Shown here piece by piece: positions 16,502 to 24,625 of a stretch of 64,000 bases of DNA; position 1 is the stretch's first letter, and each line of letters begins with the position of its first letter. The stretch lies in contig JANOCD010000091.1 in assembly GCA_031411995.1 (NCBI GenBank), positions 62,001-126,000 of the forward strand, in the 5' to 3' direction. The translations under genes and the position numbers were made by a program. The DNA is from Rudanella sp031411995 (GTDB lineage Bacteria; Bacteroidota; Bacteroidia; Cytophagales; Spirosomataceae). The notes below the pieces were generated by a model, which was given only the letters and a program-made list of their open reading frames with translations, was not told the DNA's origin and ran no database searches.

Positions 16502-17584
16502 ATGACTTTCTCTACTTATCTCGACGTAGCGATTTCGCTCGTCTTCGTCTTCTTCACGATCAGCATGTTCGTGTCGGGCATTGTCGAACTGATCAATGCC
16601 TTTTGGGAGCAACGCTCCAAGCTGTTGCAGCTCGCCTTGTTGAAGATCCTGAATACAGACCTCTTCACTCAATTCTGGGATCATCCACTCGTAAAAGTTA
16701 AACGCCAGCGGTATTTCGGAGCCGACAAGCCCATTTCGTATCTCAGTGGCGATTCGTTTTCCACCGTCATTATCGACTTGCTCACGCCCGCCAATACGTC
16801 GCCAGCCGTTGCTGGTACACGTCCCTCGAAAACAGTCTTAACGCACCTTCAGGCCACGGTATCCAATCCGGCAAGCAACCCCACACTTAACACCCTGATT
16901 GACATTGTAAGGCCAATTCTGAATCGCTCCAACACCCTCGCCGAGTTCAAAACCAACCTCGAACGCTGGTATGATGGCTACATGGAGCAAGTATCGGGCT
17001 GGTATAAACGCTACGCTCAGGGTGTGGTCTGGATTGTGGCTGCAGTGGTGACTATTGCCATGAACGTAGACACGATTCATATTACCAAACGGCTTTTCAA
17101 CGACAAGGATTTGCGCGTAAACTTGGTTGCCCAAGCCGAGAAAACAGTGCAGTCTCAAACCAAGGCCCCCACCTCGAGCAGTGGCAACTCATCGACAGCA
17201 ATAGCCGATAGTTCCTCAAAAAAATATGAACCGAACCTGAGAAGCGACACCGTTTTTATGACTCAGCTCGGCAAGAGTGACTCTACCTTGCATGCCAGAC
17301 TGTTTTCGGGCAGTGCATTGACGGGTTTAGATAGCCTCCAGATAAAAACGGCTTACGTTCGTTATTTACAAACCAACATCGACGCGCTCAAACTGCCAAT
17401 TGGCTGGACCACGGCTGAAAAAATACATGGTTTTCAATGGGTCGCTCGTATCTTTGGCTGGCTGCTCACCATTGCTGCCCTCTCGTTTGGGGCACCGTTC
17501 TGGTTCGATTTGCTCATTAAACTGGTCAATATTCGCAATACCACCCGGAGACCGCAATCATCGGTAGTGCCGGATAGCAAGTGA
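16502..17584 (+). CDS. Hypothetical integral membrane protein
   Basis: Membrane protein of 360 residues with no assigned function. One segment near the N-terminus (about 8-30), one at about 174-192 (GVVWIVAAVVTIAMNV) and one near the C-terminus (about 316-340). Between them is a long soluble region ending in RWYDGYMEQVSGWYKR, a motif I recognise from uncharacterised bacterial membrane proteins. A serine/threonine-rich stretch (APTSSSGNSSTA) lies at about 220. It converges on the nuclease gene with a 6-bp gap. Confidence 0.7.
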   Translation: MTFSTYLDVAISLVFVFFTISMFVSGIVELINAFWEQRSKLLQLALLKILNTDLFTQFWDHPLVKVKRQRYFGADKPISYLSGDSFSTVIIDLLTPANTSPAVAGTRPSKTVLTHLQATVSNPASNPTLNTLIDIVRPILNRSNTLAEFKTNLERWYDGYMEQVSGWYKRYAQGVVWIVAAVVTIAMNVDTIHITKRLFNDKDLRVNLVAQAEKTVQSQTKAPTSSSGNSSTAIADSSSKKYEPNLRSDTVFMTQLGKSDSTLHARLFSGSALTGLDSLQIKTAYVRYLQTNIDALKLPIGWTTAEKIHGFQWVARIFGWLLTIAALSFGAPFWFDLLIKLVNIRNTTRRPQSSVVPDSK

Positions 17585-17590
17585 GACCGT

Positions 17591-18787
17591 TCAGCAACTG
17601 CAATATCCTCGGTCTACATAGGTTTTGTTGCCGTTGCTATTGATGTAATAACAACCTCCTTTGGGGCCAATGTAGAGTTGTTTTCCGTTGTAAATGCCGC
17701 ATTTTGAATCACCTGTACTGGGTGGAGAACTGACCGTACCCGGATTTGGAGGAGTACTTGTAACCGTGACAGGTGGCGTAATAGTAGTAGTGATTGGAGG
17801 AGTGACTGTTATCGTGACAGGTGGTGATACTGTTACCGTGATAGGAGGAGTGACTGTTACGGTGACAGGCAGTGTACTAGTGGTGGTGGTAGGTGGGGTG
17901 ATTACTATTGGAAATGTGTACTTCTTAGCTTTCAAGGCAGACTGTATTGAAGCAGGGAGAGCCGACAGAAATGAATGGTGTGCAACTTTCTCTAAGTCTC
18001 CAACAGACAAAATGTAGTCTTCCCAATCTTCGCCGACAGACTGCGTGTTCGGCATATCGACTGCAATTACTGTCGTTTTGGCATTAATTCGTTTTAGATC
18101 ATCGCTTCCTTCGGGTAACACCAAAATAACTTTCCAGCATTGCCGCGAGGGTTTCACCCGGCCCGAACTCAATAAACCTCTGAATCCCTTTGTACCAGCG
18201 GCACCATACCCATATCCCCCGGCAATAATGTAGAGTTCGTTGCCTTGCTCAACCAACTCTCGGCAATAGGCCTCTAACTCTTTCCACACGCCCCGGTTAA
18301 GCGCAGGAGCTTGAGGAATAATATTGGTCATCAGAAAAGTAGATGAGTTGTCTGCTTCAGAGTTTGACCTGTCGGCACTTGGACACAAGTGACCTCGATC
18401 AAAGCCATCTGTTGTTGAATAATCGGTTGATTTCACCTGATACCAGCCAACTGGCAATGAGGTGTCCGGTCTAAAATCGTTCTGTCGCTCACTATCACCC
18501 AGATCATTTTTCTGTAAGTGCCAGCCCACCCAATTTGCCCGCCCAAATGAGCGATTATACGAAACAACGTACTGATTTTTCAGCAAAAGCAGCGTGTCCA
18601 AAGCCCCTAAATCGGTATCAATCGGGATGGGTATTCCTGGTAGAACGTGCGAACGCCCTTTCACGAGCGAATCGTAATTGGCGATTCTGGCAGACGATCC
18701 TACCTGAACTAAAGCAGGCACTAACTGGTCTTTCTGACAGGCCAAAAGAGAACAGCCTAATAAAAGTGCGTAGAGGAGTCTTTTCAT
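17591..18787 (-). CDS. DNA/RNA non-specific endonuclease, lipoprotein with Thr/Pro linker and Cys-rich tail
   Basis: NUC1-family beta-beta-alpha-metal nuclease anchored as a lipoprotein. The start is at MKRLLYALLLGCSLLAC (cysteine 17). The active-site motif is DRGHL with His133; LNRGVWKELE near 163-172 carries the metal-binding Asn. Residues ~280-355 are a repetitive Val/Thr/Pro linker with PPVTVTVTPP-type units. The last ~37 residues form a cysteine-rich domain (KCGIYNGKQ ... GPKGGCYYI ... DRGYCSC) of the kind found on other secreted nucleases. It probably degrades extracellular nucleic acid, with the tail binding DNA or cell wall (inference). Confidence 0.88.
   Translation of the reverse strand: MKRLLYALLLGCSLLACQKDQLVPALVQVGSSARIANYDSLVKGRSHVLPGIPIPIDTDLGALDTLLLLKNQYVVSYNRSFGRANWVGWHLQKNDLGDSERQNDFRPDTSLPVGWYQVKSTDYSTTDGFDRGHLCPSADRSNSEADNSSTFLMTNIIPQAPALNRGVWKELEAYCRELVEQGNELYIIAGGYGYGAAGTKGFRGLLSSGRVKPSRQCWKVILVLPEGSDDLKRINAKTTVIAVDMPNTQSVGEDWEDYILSVGDLEKVAHHSFLSALPASIQSALKAKKYTFPIVITPPTTTTSTLPVTVTVTPPITVTVSPPVTITVTPPITTTITPPVTVTSTPPNPGTVSSPPSTGDSKCGIYNGKQLYIGPKGGCYYINSNGNKTYVDRGYCSC
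17755..17915. repeat. Degenerate ~30-bp coding tandem repeats (Val/Thr/Pro linker)
   Basis: About five imperfect units, each containing GTGACAGG or GTGATWGG followed by TGG/AGGAGTGACTGTT-like sequence. They encode the PP[IV]TVTVTPP linker of the nuclease. Such a repeat can expand or shrink in multiples of three without frameshift. Confidence 0.65.
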
Positions 18788-18943
18788 AAACGTTGAGTAA
18801 TGATACACATAGTTGATTATCGTAAAGCTAACGATAAGCTTTTATGTACTATAAATACATTTTTTATATATCTACTGATTTCCTATAACTCATTGACTAC
18901 TAAACTATTTAAATACTAGACATTTCTTTTTTACTACAAAAAA

Positions 18944-18980
18944 AACGCAGGACTAACCATTTTGTGGTTAGTCCTGCGTT
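18944..18980 (-). terminator. Intrinsic terminator after thrB
   Basis: Perfect 16-bp arms (AACGCAGGACTAACCA and its complement) with a 5-base loop. On the minus strand the stem is followed by a run of T (complement of the A-run at 18938-18945). It lies 17 bp beyond the thrB stop. Confidence 0.9.
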
Positions 18981-18997
18981 ACGATAAAACCAAAACC

Positions 18998-19927
18998 CTA
19001 TATAACTCTCGGTCCCTGCCGGTTAATCTCCGACACGTAGGACTCACTCGTGATGCCTACGTCCATAAAGGCTTGTTGCATAGCTTGTCCTACCCGGTGG
19101 GCCGTTTCGGCATCGCGGCAAAGGGCAAACATTGATGGGCCGGAGCCGGAAATGCTGCACCCCAACGCGCCATTCTCAATGGCGGCCTGTTTGACTTCGC
19201 CGAATTGCGGAATCAAAATCGCACGGACAGGTTCAATAATCACATCGACCATCGACCGGCTGATGAGGTCATAATCGGGTTTCATCAGGCCTGCTACCAA
19301 ACCCGCCACGTTACCCATCTGGATAATGGCGTTTTTGAGCGAGACCTCATTTTTCAGGATAAACCGGGCATCTTTCGTGTTCACTTCAATATCGGGGTGA
19401 ACCAGCGTGGCGTGCATGCCGGCGGGCGTGTCGAGTTTGATCACGTCCAGTGGATTGTAGCTGCGAACCACCACAAAACCACCCAGCAGCGACGGTCCCA
19501 CGTTATCGGCGTGGGCCGAACCGCAGGCAATGCGCTCGCCTTCCATTGCAAACGGCAGCAGATCAATGGTTTGCAACGGACGACCCAGCAACTCGTTGAT
19601 GGCAAACACGCCCGCAACCGCCGAAGCCGCGCTCGAACCAAGCCCACTGCCGAGCGGCATCTGCTTGGTTAACAATACATCCACCCCTACATCGGTGCGG
19701 TCGATGTGTTGGAGGTACCGCTGAATTGAAATCCCGGCAGTGTTTCGGGCAGCTTCGCGGGGCAGTCGGCCTTCGTCGCCAATAATGTCGGTGATGGTTA
19801 CGCCGGCATCGTCGCGCCGGGTCAGTTCAACAACGTCGCCGGGGCTATCGACGGCAAAACCAAAAATATCGAATCCGCAGGCGACGTTCGCTACGGTGGC
19901 GGGGGCAAATACGCGGATGGTGTTCAC
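18998..19927 (-). CDS. thrB: Homoserine kinase
   Basis: GHMP-family kinase of 309 residues that phosphorylates homoserine in threonine synthesis. The N-terminus VFAPATVANVACGFDIFGFAV, the ATP loop PLGSGLGSSAASAVAG and the C-terminal GALGCSISGSGPSMFALC are diagnostic. It is the last gene of a minus-strand run pdxA-yicC-thrB, 5 bp after yicC. In E. coli, ThrB can also phosphorylate 4-hydroxythreonine, giving the substrate of PdxA, so the linkage to pdxA may be meaningful. Confidence 0.96.
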   Translation of the reverse strand: MNTIRVFAPATVANVACGFDIFGFAVDSPGDVVELTRRDDAGVTITDIIGDEGRLPREAARNTAGISIQRYLQHIDRTDVGVDVLLTKQMPLGSGLGSSAASAVAGVFAINELLGRPLQTIDLLPFAMEGERIACGSAHADNVGPSLLGGFVVVRSYNPLDVIKLDTPAGMHATLVHPDIEVNTKDARFILKNEVSLKNAIIQMGNVAGLVAGLMKPDYDLISRSMVDVIIEPVRAILIPQFGEVKQAAIENGALGCSISGSGPSMFALCRDAETAHRVGQAMQQAFMDVGITSESYVSEINRQGPRVI

Positions 19928-19932
19928 TGATC

Positions 19933-20820
19933 CTAAATGACATTCATGGTTTGTTCTTTGATCTTTTCCAGTTCGTCTTTCATTTGCACAACGAGACGCT
20001 GGATAGCCGCATCGTTAGCTTTAGAACCGATGGTATTGATCTCCCGACCAATTTCCTGGGCAATGAAGTTCAGTTTTTTGCCGTTGGCTTCTTCCGTGTT
20101 CAGCACCTCGATGAAATAAACGAGGTGGTTTTTGAGCCGAACTTTCTCTTCCGAGATGTCAAATTTCTCTACGTAATACACCAACTCCTGCTCAAACCGA
20201 TTCTTGTCAAAATCTTCATTACCAAGCAGTTCAACCACCGAAGCCCGCATCCGTTCGCGCACGGCCGGAATCCGTCGTCCGTCCTGCTCTTCAATATCGG
20301 TCAGGCGGTCGGTAATGGTTTGGATGTATTCGTTGAACTTGCTTTCGAGGGAGGCTCCCTCCTGCCGCCGAAATTCGTTGCATTTCTGAATGGCCAGCGT
20401 AATGGCCTGCTGCACAATGGCCCAGTCGTTGGCACCGGCTTCGGGGTCGGGTGTTTCGCTGGTATAGGCATTGGGTTGGGTTAGAGCCAGTTTCAGGACT
20501 TCGGCATCGGGCACGCTCATAAGCATTCCGTTGGCGGTCTCCTTCAAATCCTGCACATAAGCACCCACCAACGCCCTGTTGATTACCAGGCCAACCCGCA
20601 CTTCGCCCGTGCGGGTATAGTTGAGCGAAAACTCCACTTTGCCCCGTTCCAGTTGGGCTGTCAGTTGGCTTCGCACCTCAATCTCCTTGTCGGAAAACTG
20701 GCGGGGTAAGCGGCAAAATATATCTAAGAACTTAGAGTTCAGCGTTTTCACTTCAACAGTCACCGTCAGGTTTGTTCCTTCCACAGTGGCATTGCCAAAG
20801 CCAGTCATTGATTTGAGCAT
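19933..20820 (-). CDS. yicC: YicC family endoribonuclease-like protein
   Basis: A 295-residue YicC-family protein. The start is at MLKSMTGFGNATVEG, the universal beginning of the family; the longer frame to 20862 adds unrelated sequence. The C-terminal half ends in the conserved EANGKKLNFIAQEIGREINTI and VQMKDELEKIKEQTMNV. E. coli YicC has been described as an RNase acting on small RNA. It lies between pdxA (45 bp upstream) and thrB (5 bp downstream), likely one transcript. Confidence 0.93.
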   Translation of the reverse strand: MLKSMTGFGNATVEGTNLTVTVEVKTLNSKFLDIFCRLPRQFSDKEIEVRSQLTAQLERGKVEFSLNYTRTGEVRVGLVINRALVGAYVQDLKETANGMLMSVPDAEVLKLALTQPNAYTSETPDPEAGANDWAIVQQAITLAIQKCNEFRRQEGASLESKFNEYIQTITDRLTDIEEQDGRRIPAVRERMRASVVELLGNEDFDKNRFEQELVYYVEKFDISEEKVRLKNHLVYFIEVLNTEEANGKKLNFIAQEIGREINTIGSKANDAAIQRLVVQMKDELEKIKEQTMNVI

Positions 20821-20865
20821 AATATTGGAATGCTGAATGCATAATGATGAATTATGACGCATTCA

Positions 20866-22959
20866 TCATTTTTTTAAAGCGTTTGCTTCAGTTTCTTTGT
20901 GTTCTTTACGTCGGCGGGCTACGTCGCAGGCGAGGTAAATGGCCTGGGTCATAGAGGTTTCGTCGGCGAGGTTTTTGCCCGCAATATCATAGGCCGTGCC
21001 GTGGTCGGGCGAGGTGCGCACCATGGGCAGCCCCGCCGTAAAATTCACGCCCTCCTCAAAGGCAATAGCTTTGAAGGGAATCAGACCCTGATCGTGATAC
21101 ATAGCCAACACGGCATCGTATTTGCGATAACCGCGCGTTCCGAAGAATCCGTCGGCGGGGAATGGGCCATAGACCAACTCTCCTTTTTTGCGCCAGTCCT
21201 CAATCACCGGGGTAATGGTTTCCTGTTCTTCGGTGCCCAGCAGCCCATTTTCACCCGCGTGCGGATTGAGGCCCAACACCGCAATACTTGGTTTCTCGAT
21301 ACCAAAATCCACTTTGAGCGACTGCATCATCAGGTGCAACTTCTGGTGAATGGCGTTGCGAGTCACGTTCTGTCGCACCTTCGCAAGCGGCACATGGCCC
21401 GTTACAACACCCACGCGCAGCGTTTCGCCTACCATAAACATGAGGTTGTCGGAAACACCAAAAGCCTCGGCTAAATACTCGGTATGGCCGGGAAACTTGA
21501 ACGTTTCCGATTGGATATTATGCTTGTTAATCGGCCCCGTAATAAGCGCGTCCAGTTTGCCCGCTTTTAGATCCTCAACGGCTCGTTCCAGGCACGCCAA
21601 TGCCGCCTGTCCGGCTTCGGGCGTTACTTTTCCGGGCTGGATTTCGTGTGTCAGCGGGGCCGGTTGGGGCGGTGCTTCAGCCTGAACAACAGGTGGTGTC
21701 GACTCGACAACGGGTGGTTGGGCTGCTCCTTCTGTGGTAGTTGGTTGCTCACTTTCGGTGTCGGTTTGCTCCTGCTGTCCATCTTTCTGCTCAACGGTTG
21801 CTGCTGGCTCAGGTTGCGGAGCCGGGGCAGGTTCCGGCGAAGGAACCGAGCGGGCGTTTTCGTTCCAGCAAGTGATTACGTTAGTCATCTTGTGGCTTGC
21901 CTGCTCCACATTCTGAATTCCGTTGAGGTTCCAGTCTTTCAGATTCAGCAGGTTGCGGTACCGGTTCAAAACTCGCATCGAGCCGTAAATAACGGTTGTA
22001 CAGACGCGCTGTAACTGGTTGTATTGCAAGGCTTTCAGAATCACTTCCGGGCCAATGCCGTTATAATCACCCAGTGAGATTCCCACCACCAAGCGATCTT
22101 CGGGAGCCACATCGGCTGCTGCACGACCGGCCAAATCGGTGATTTTCATCGACCCCATCCTCGATTCACCGGGGTGCAGATCACTGGGGCGTAACTCATC
22201 GTCGCGGCTCCATTCCTGAATCAAAGCGGGTTCGTTGCGTGCTGGGCGATCCTGATCGCGGTCGCGGTCTGGCTCCCGGTTCCGATCTCCCCGGTCGCGG
22301 TCACGTCCCCTGTCTCGTTCGCGATCACCACGAGGCTTATCAGACTCTCGTTCGCGGTCACCGCGAGGTCGGTCAGGATCACGGTCGCGACCTCCCCGGT
22401 CGCGGTCACGCTGATTAGGTTGCTGCTGACGACCCCCTTCACCACGGCCACCTCCTTCAGAACGAGGGCTGTCGGTGCGTTCAGATCGTCCGGCTTCTGG
22501 CCGGGCTGCATCCTCCGAACGGGTCTCGCCATCGCGGTTTTCAACCTGACGCGGCTCTCCCTCTCGTGGGCCGCCCTCTCGTGGGCCGCCCTGACGCGGA
22601 TCGCCCTTTTGGCGGTCGTTGCCACGGCGGTCGCCCTGACGCGGGTCGCGGTCTTGCCGTTGGTTATTGTCTCGCTGACGATCATTTGGTTGTCGTTCGG
22701 GTCGACCACCGTTTCGATCCTGGCGTGGATTTTCGGAACGGCTTGCATCCGAATTGTCAGTTTTTACAACGGCCACCGGGTTCTCCTGAACACCGGCATT
22801 TTCGCCTACCACATCAACGTAAGCCATGATTTCATCTGGCTTTGCAGCTTGCCCACCTTCGGCCCGTGGGCCACCCTCACGGTTGCCTCGATTACGATTG
22901 CGGTTGCGGTTGTTGCGGTTATTTTTATCGTTACGCTTTTCGGGCTGACGTTCTTCCAT
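20866..22959 (-). CDS. pdxA: 4-hydroxythreonine-4-phosphate dehydrogenase with giant disordered N-terminus and internal insertion
   Basis: PdxA catalyses the NAD-dependent step of pyridoxal phosphate synthesis that yields 3-amino-1-hydroxyacetone phosphate. The core is complete: VVGISLGDYNGIGPEVILKAL from ~290, TGPINKHNIQSE and PGHTEYLAEAF at ~475-500, LNPHAGENGLLG, YHDQGLIPFKA and SPDHGTAYDIAGK. The protein has 697 residues, against ~330-360 usually. Residues 1-~245 are a low-complexity Arg/Asp/Glu/Gly/Asn polyampholyte (RDRDRGDRNREPDRDRDQ). Residues ~367-437 are a Pro/Glu/Gln/Thr insertion splitting the core. The frame is continuous across 2,094 bases. The ATG at 22959 is the natural start, though starts nearer the core (MGSMKITD, ~268) are possible. 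Confidence 0.92.
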   Translation of the reverse strand: MEERQPEKRNDKNNRNNRNRNRNRGNREGGPRAEGGQAAKPDEIMAYVDVVGENAGVQENPVAVVKTDNSDASRSENPRQDRNGGRPERQPNDRQRDNNQRQDRDPRQGDRRGNDRQKGDPRQGGPREGGPREGEPRQVENRDGETRSEDAARPEAGRSERTDSPRSEGGGRGEGGRQQQPNQRDRDRGGRDRDPDRPRGDRERESDKPRGDRERDRGRDRDRGDRNREPDRDRDQDRPARNEPALIQEWSRDDELRPSDLHPGESRMGSMKITDLAGRAAADVAPEDRLVVGISLGDYNGIGPEVILKALQYNQLQRVCTTVIYGSMRVLNRYRNLLNLKDWNLNGIQNVEQASHKMTNVITCWNENARSVPSPEPAPAPQPEPAATVEQKDGQQEQTDTESEQPTTTEGAAQPPVVESTPPVVQAEAPPQPAPLTHEIQPGKVTPEAGQAALACLERAVEDLKAGKLDALITGPINKHNIQSETFKFPGHTEYLAEAFGVSDNLMFMVGETLRVGVVTGHVPLAKVRQNVTRNAIHQKLHLMMQSLKVDFGIEKPSIAVLGLNPHAGENGLLGTEEQETITPVIEDWRKKGELVYGPFPADGFFGTRGYRKYDAVLAMYHDQGLIPFKAIAFEEGVNFTAGLPMVRTSPDHGTAYDIAGKNLADETSMTQAIYLACDVARRRKEHKETEANALKK

Positions 22960-23060
22960 AGGGGGAATCCGTTACGAAGCACCGTTGTTATGGCGAAAGT
23001 CTGCGACCCATGGGATGGGGGTAGATGTCCAAAAAAGTGCTCCTTTACGTGCTCATTTGC

Positions 23061-23113
23061 CTTTATGAACACGCAAAAACGCGAACGTTGTCTGTTTTTG
23101 CGTGTTCATAAAG
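23061..23113. promoter_or_regulatory. Perfect 20-bp inverted repeat between divergent pdxA and dehydrogenase genes
   Basis: The arms 23061-23080 and 23094-23113 are perfectly complementary with a 13-base loop that contains AACGTT. It lies in the 195-bp divergent intergenic region, so a terminator role is unlikely. It may be an operator, or a 5'-UTR hairpin of the dehydrogenase mRNA 41 bp upstream of its start. Confidence 0.6.
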
Positions 23114-23154
23114 CAGTAATGCAAAATTTTTCTGCAAGTTACGATAATCTACGG

Positions 23155-24093
23155 ATGTCCGAGACCCAACCCACTATTCTGATTGCCGACGAAATGCACC
23201 CGTCGTTATTCCTGATGCTCACCGAAGCCGGTTTCGGGTTCGAGTACCAGCCAACCATCACCCGCGCGGAGTTGCTCGACCGTATTGCCCCTTTTAATGG
23301 GCTGATTATTCGGAGCAAAACCACCGTTGATGAGCCTTTGCTCCAACGGGCACCCAACCTCCGGTTTGTTGGCCGAGCCGGGGCCGGGTTGGACTTGATT
23401 GATTTAGAAGCCGTTACCAACCGAAACATCCGGGTTTTCCACGCGGGCGAAGGTAACCGCGATGCCGTGGGCGAACATGCGGTGGGGATGTTGCTGGGCT
23501 TGCTGGCTAACATTGTCCGGGCCGATGCCGAGGTGCGCCGGGGTGTTTGGGATCGCGAAGGCAACCGGGGCTATGAACTGGGCAGCCTGACGGTTGGCAT
23601 CATTGGTTACGGTAACAACGGCCAAGCCACCGCCCGCCGACTGAGCGGCTTCGGATGCCGGGTTCTGTGTTACGATAAATTCCGCACCGACTACGGCGAT
23701 ACCTACGCGCAGGCCACCCCACTTGCGCAACTCCTGACCCAAGCCGACGTGATCAGTTTGCACATTCCCCTCACCGATGATACCCGACAATTAGTTAATG
23801 ATGAATGGATTGCGCAAATTGGCAAACCTTTTTACCTGATGAATGTAGCCCGTGGCGAAATTGTTTCGCTCGCAGCCTTAGTGCGGGGGTTGGAGTCGGG
23901 GAAGGTTCGGGGGGCGTGTTTAGACGTGCTGGAAAACGAAAAACTGGCCAAACTCAGCCCGGAACAGCAAGCCAGTTTCGAGTATCTGCGCCACTCTGAC
24001 CGGGTTGTTCTGACTCCTCACGTAGCGGGTTGGACCCACGAGAGTTATGTGCGAATCAACGAGGTGTTGGTACGGCAGTTGCGGGCCTTGTAG
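23155..24093 (+). CDS. D-isomer-specific 2-hydroxyacid dehydrogenase (phosphoglycerate dehydrogenase-like)
   Basis: NAD-dependent dehydrogenase of 312 residues. The start is at MSETQPTILIADE; the frame is open far upstream only because it runs antisense through the low-complexity pdxA 5' region. The nucleotide-binding loop is GIIGYGNNGQATARR. The catalytic Arg, Glu and His sit in NVARGEIV, LDVLENEK and LTPHVAGWT. It is the short SerA-like form with no ACT or PdxB dimerisation domain. It may act in serine synthesis or, given pdxA and thrB next door, on 4-phosphoerythronate. Substrate assignment is open. Confidence 0.87.
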   Translation: MSETQPTILIADEMHPSLFLMLTEAGFGFEYQPTITRAELLDRIAPFNGLIIRSKTTVDEPLLQRAPNLRFVGRAGAGLDLIDLEAVTNRNIRVFHAGEGNRDAVGEHAVGMLLGLLANIVRADAEVRRGVWDREGNRGYELGSLTVGIIGYGNNGQATARRLSGFGCRVLCYDKFRTDYGDTYAQATPLAQLLTQADVISLHIPLTDDTRQLVNDEWIAQIGKPFYLMNVARGEIVSLAALVRGLESGKVRGACLDVLENEKLAKLSPEQQASFEYLRHSDRVVLTPHVAGWTHESYVRINEVLVRQLRAL

Positions 24094-24199
24094 TCATGGA
24101 AGCAGTGTCTATCAAATTGACTATTAAATTGATAGTGCAGACTAAAACAAAACCAATTCGCGACTGTTATATATCTGATTTTACAACAACTCAACGACA

Positions 24200-24514
24200 A
24201 TGAAAAAGATCATTATGACGCTGGCTATGGCCGCGTTGACATTCACGTTTGCGGCTGCTCAGACTGTTGGCCAGGAAGTTAAAGAAACTGCTAATCAAGC
24301 CGGACAAACAACCAAAGCGGCTGGTCGTAAAATAGCCCGCGAAACAAAGGAAGAAAGACGCGAGGTTAAGCAGGCGGCCAACAAAGCCGGGAATAAAATT
24401 GACCGGGCCGCCAAGAATACAAAGCAGGATGTAAAGCAGGGAACGAATAAAGCCCTCAACAAAACGGAGCGGAAACTCGAGAAAACCGAGCGGAAACTCA
24501 ATAACTCAAAATAA
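24200..24514 (+). CDS. Small exported Lys-rich helical repeat protein
   Basis: A 104-residue protein with a signal peptide (MKKIIMTLAMAALTFTFAAAQ). The mature ~83 residues are very rich in Lys, Ala, Asn, Thr and Glu, with loose ~11-residue repeats (KETANQAGQTT, KQAANKAGNKI, KQGTNKALNKT). They should form a long positively charged amphipathic helix, recalling LEA or YtxH-like proteins. The function is unknown; binding nucleic acid or acidic polymers in the periplasm is conceivable. A partial inverted repeat (CTATCAAATT ... AAATTGATAG, 24109-24135) lies upstream. A long hairpin follows. Confidence 0.72.
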   Translation: MKKIIMTLAMAALTFTFAAAQTVGQEVKETANQAGQTTKAAGRKIARETKEERREVKQAANKAGNKIDRAAKNTKQDVKQGTNKALNKTERKLEKTERKLNNSK

Positions 24515-24515
24515 C

Positions 24516-24625
24516 CGTTTTAACCGTTTCAGGTTTCAATGGCTACGCCGTTTTAGGTTTAAAGGGGTTTGTCCCGAATAGAACTTGAAACGGCGTAGCC
24601 ATTAAAACCTGAAACGGTTAAAACG
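24516..24625. repeat. Long imperfect inverted repeat between convergent genes
   Basis: Arms of ~38 bp (24516-24553 and 24588-24625) with one or two mismatches. Each contains AACCGTTTCAGGTTT and ATGGCTACGCCGTTT or their complements. It fills the gap between the Lys-rich protein and the GH105 gene. It may act as terminator for both, but its length suggests a REP-like repeat. Confidence 0.75.

Noticed and set aside
17755..17915. Possible CRISPR-like array
   Set aside because: The repeats are degenerate, contiguous, in frame and encode a Val/Thr/Pro linker; there are no unique spacers.
22420..23154. Long plus-strand frame upstream of the hydroxyacid dehydrogenase
   Set aside because: It is antisense to the low-complexity pdxA 5' region and reads as Arg/Val/Thr/Leu-rich shadow sequence. 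The dehydrogenase homology begins only at 23155.
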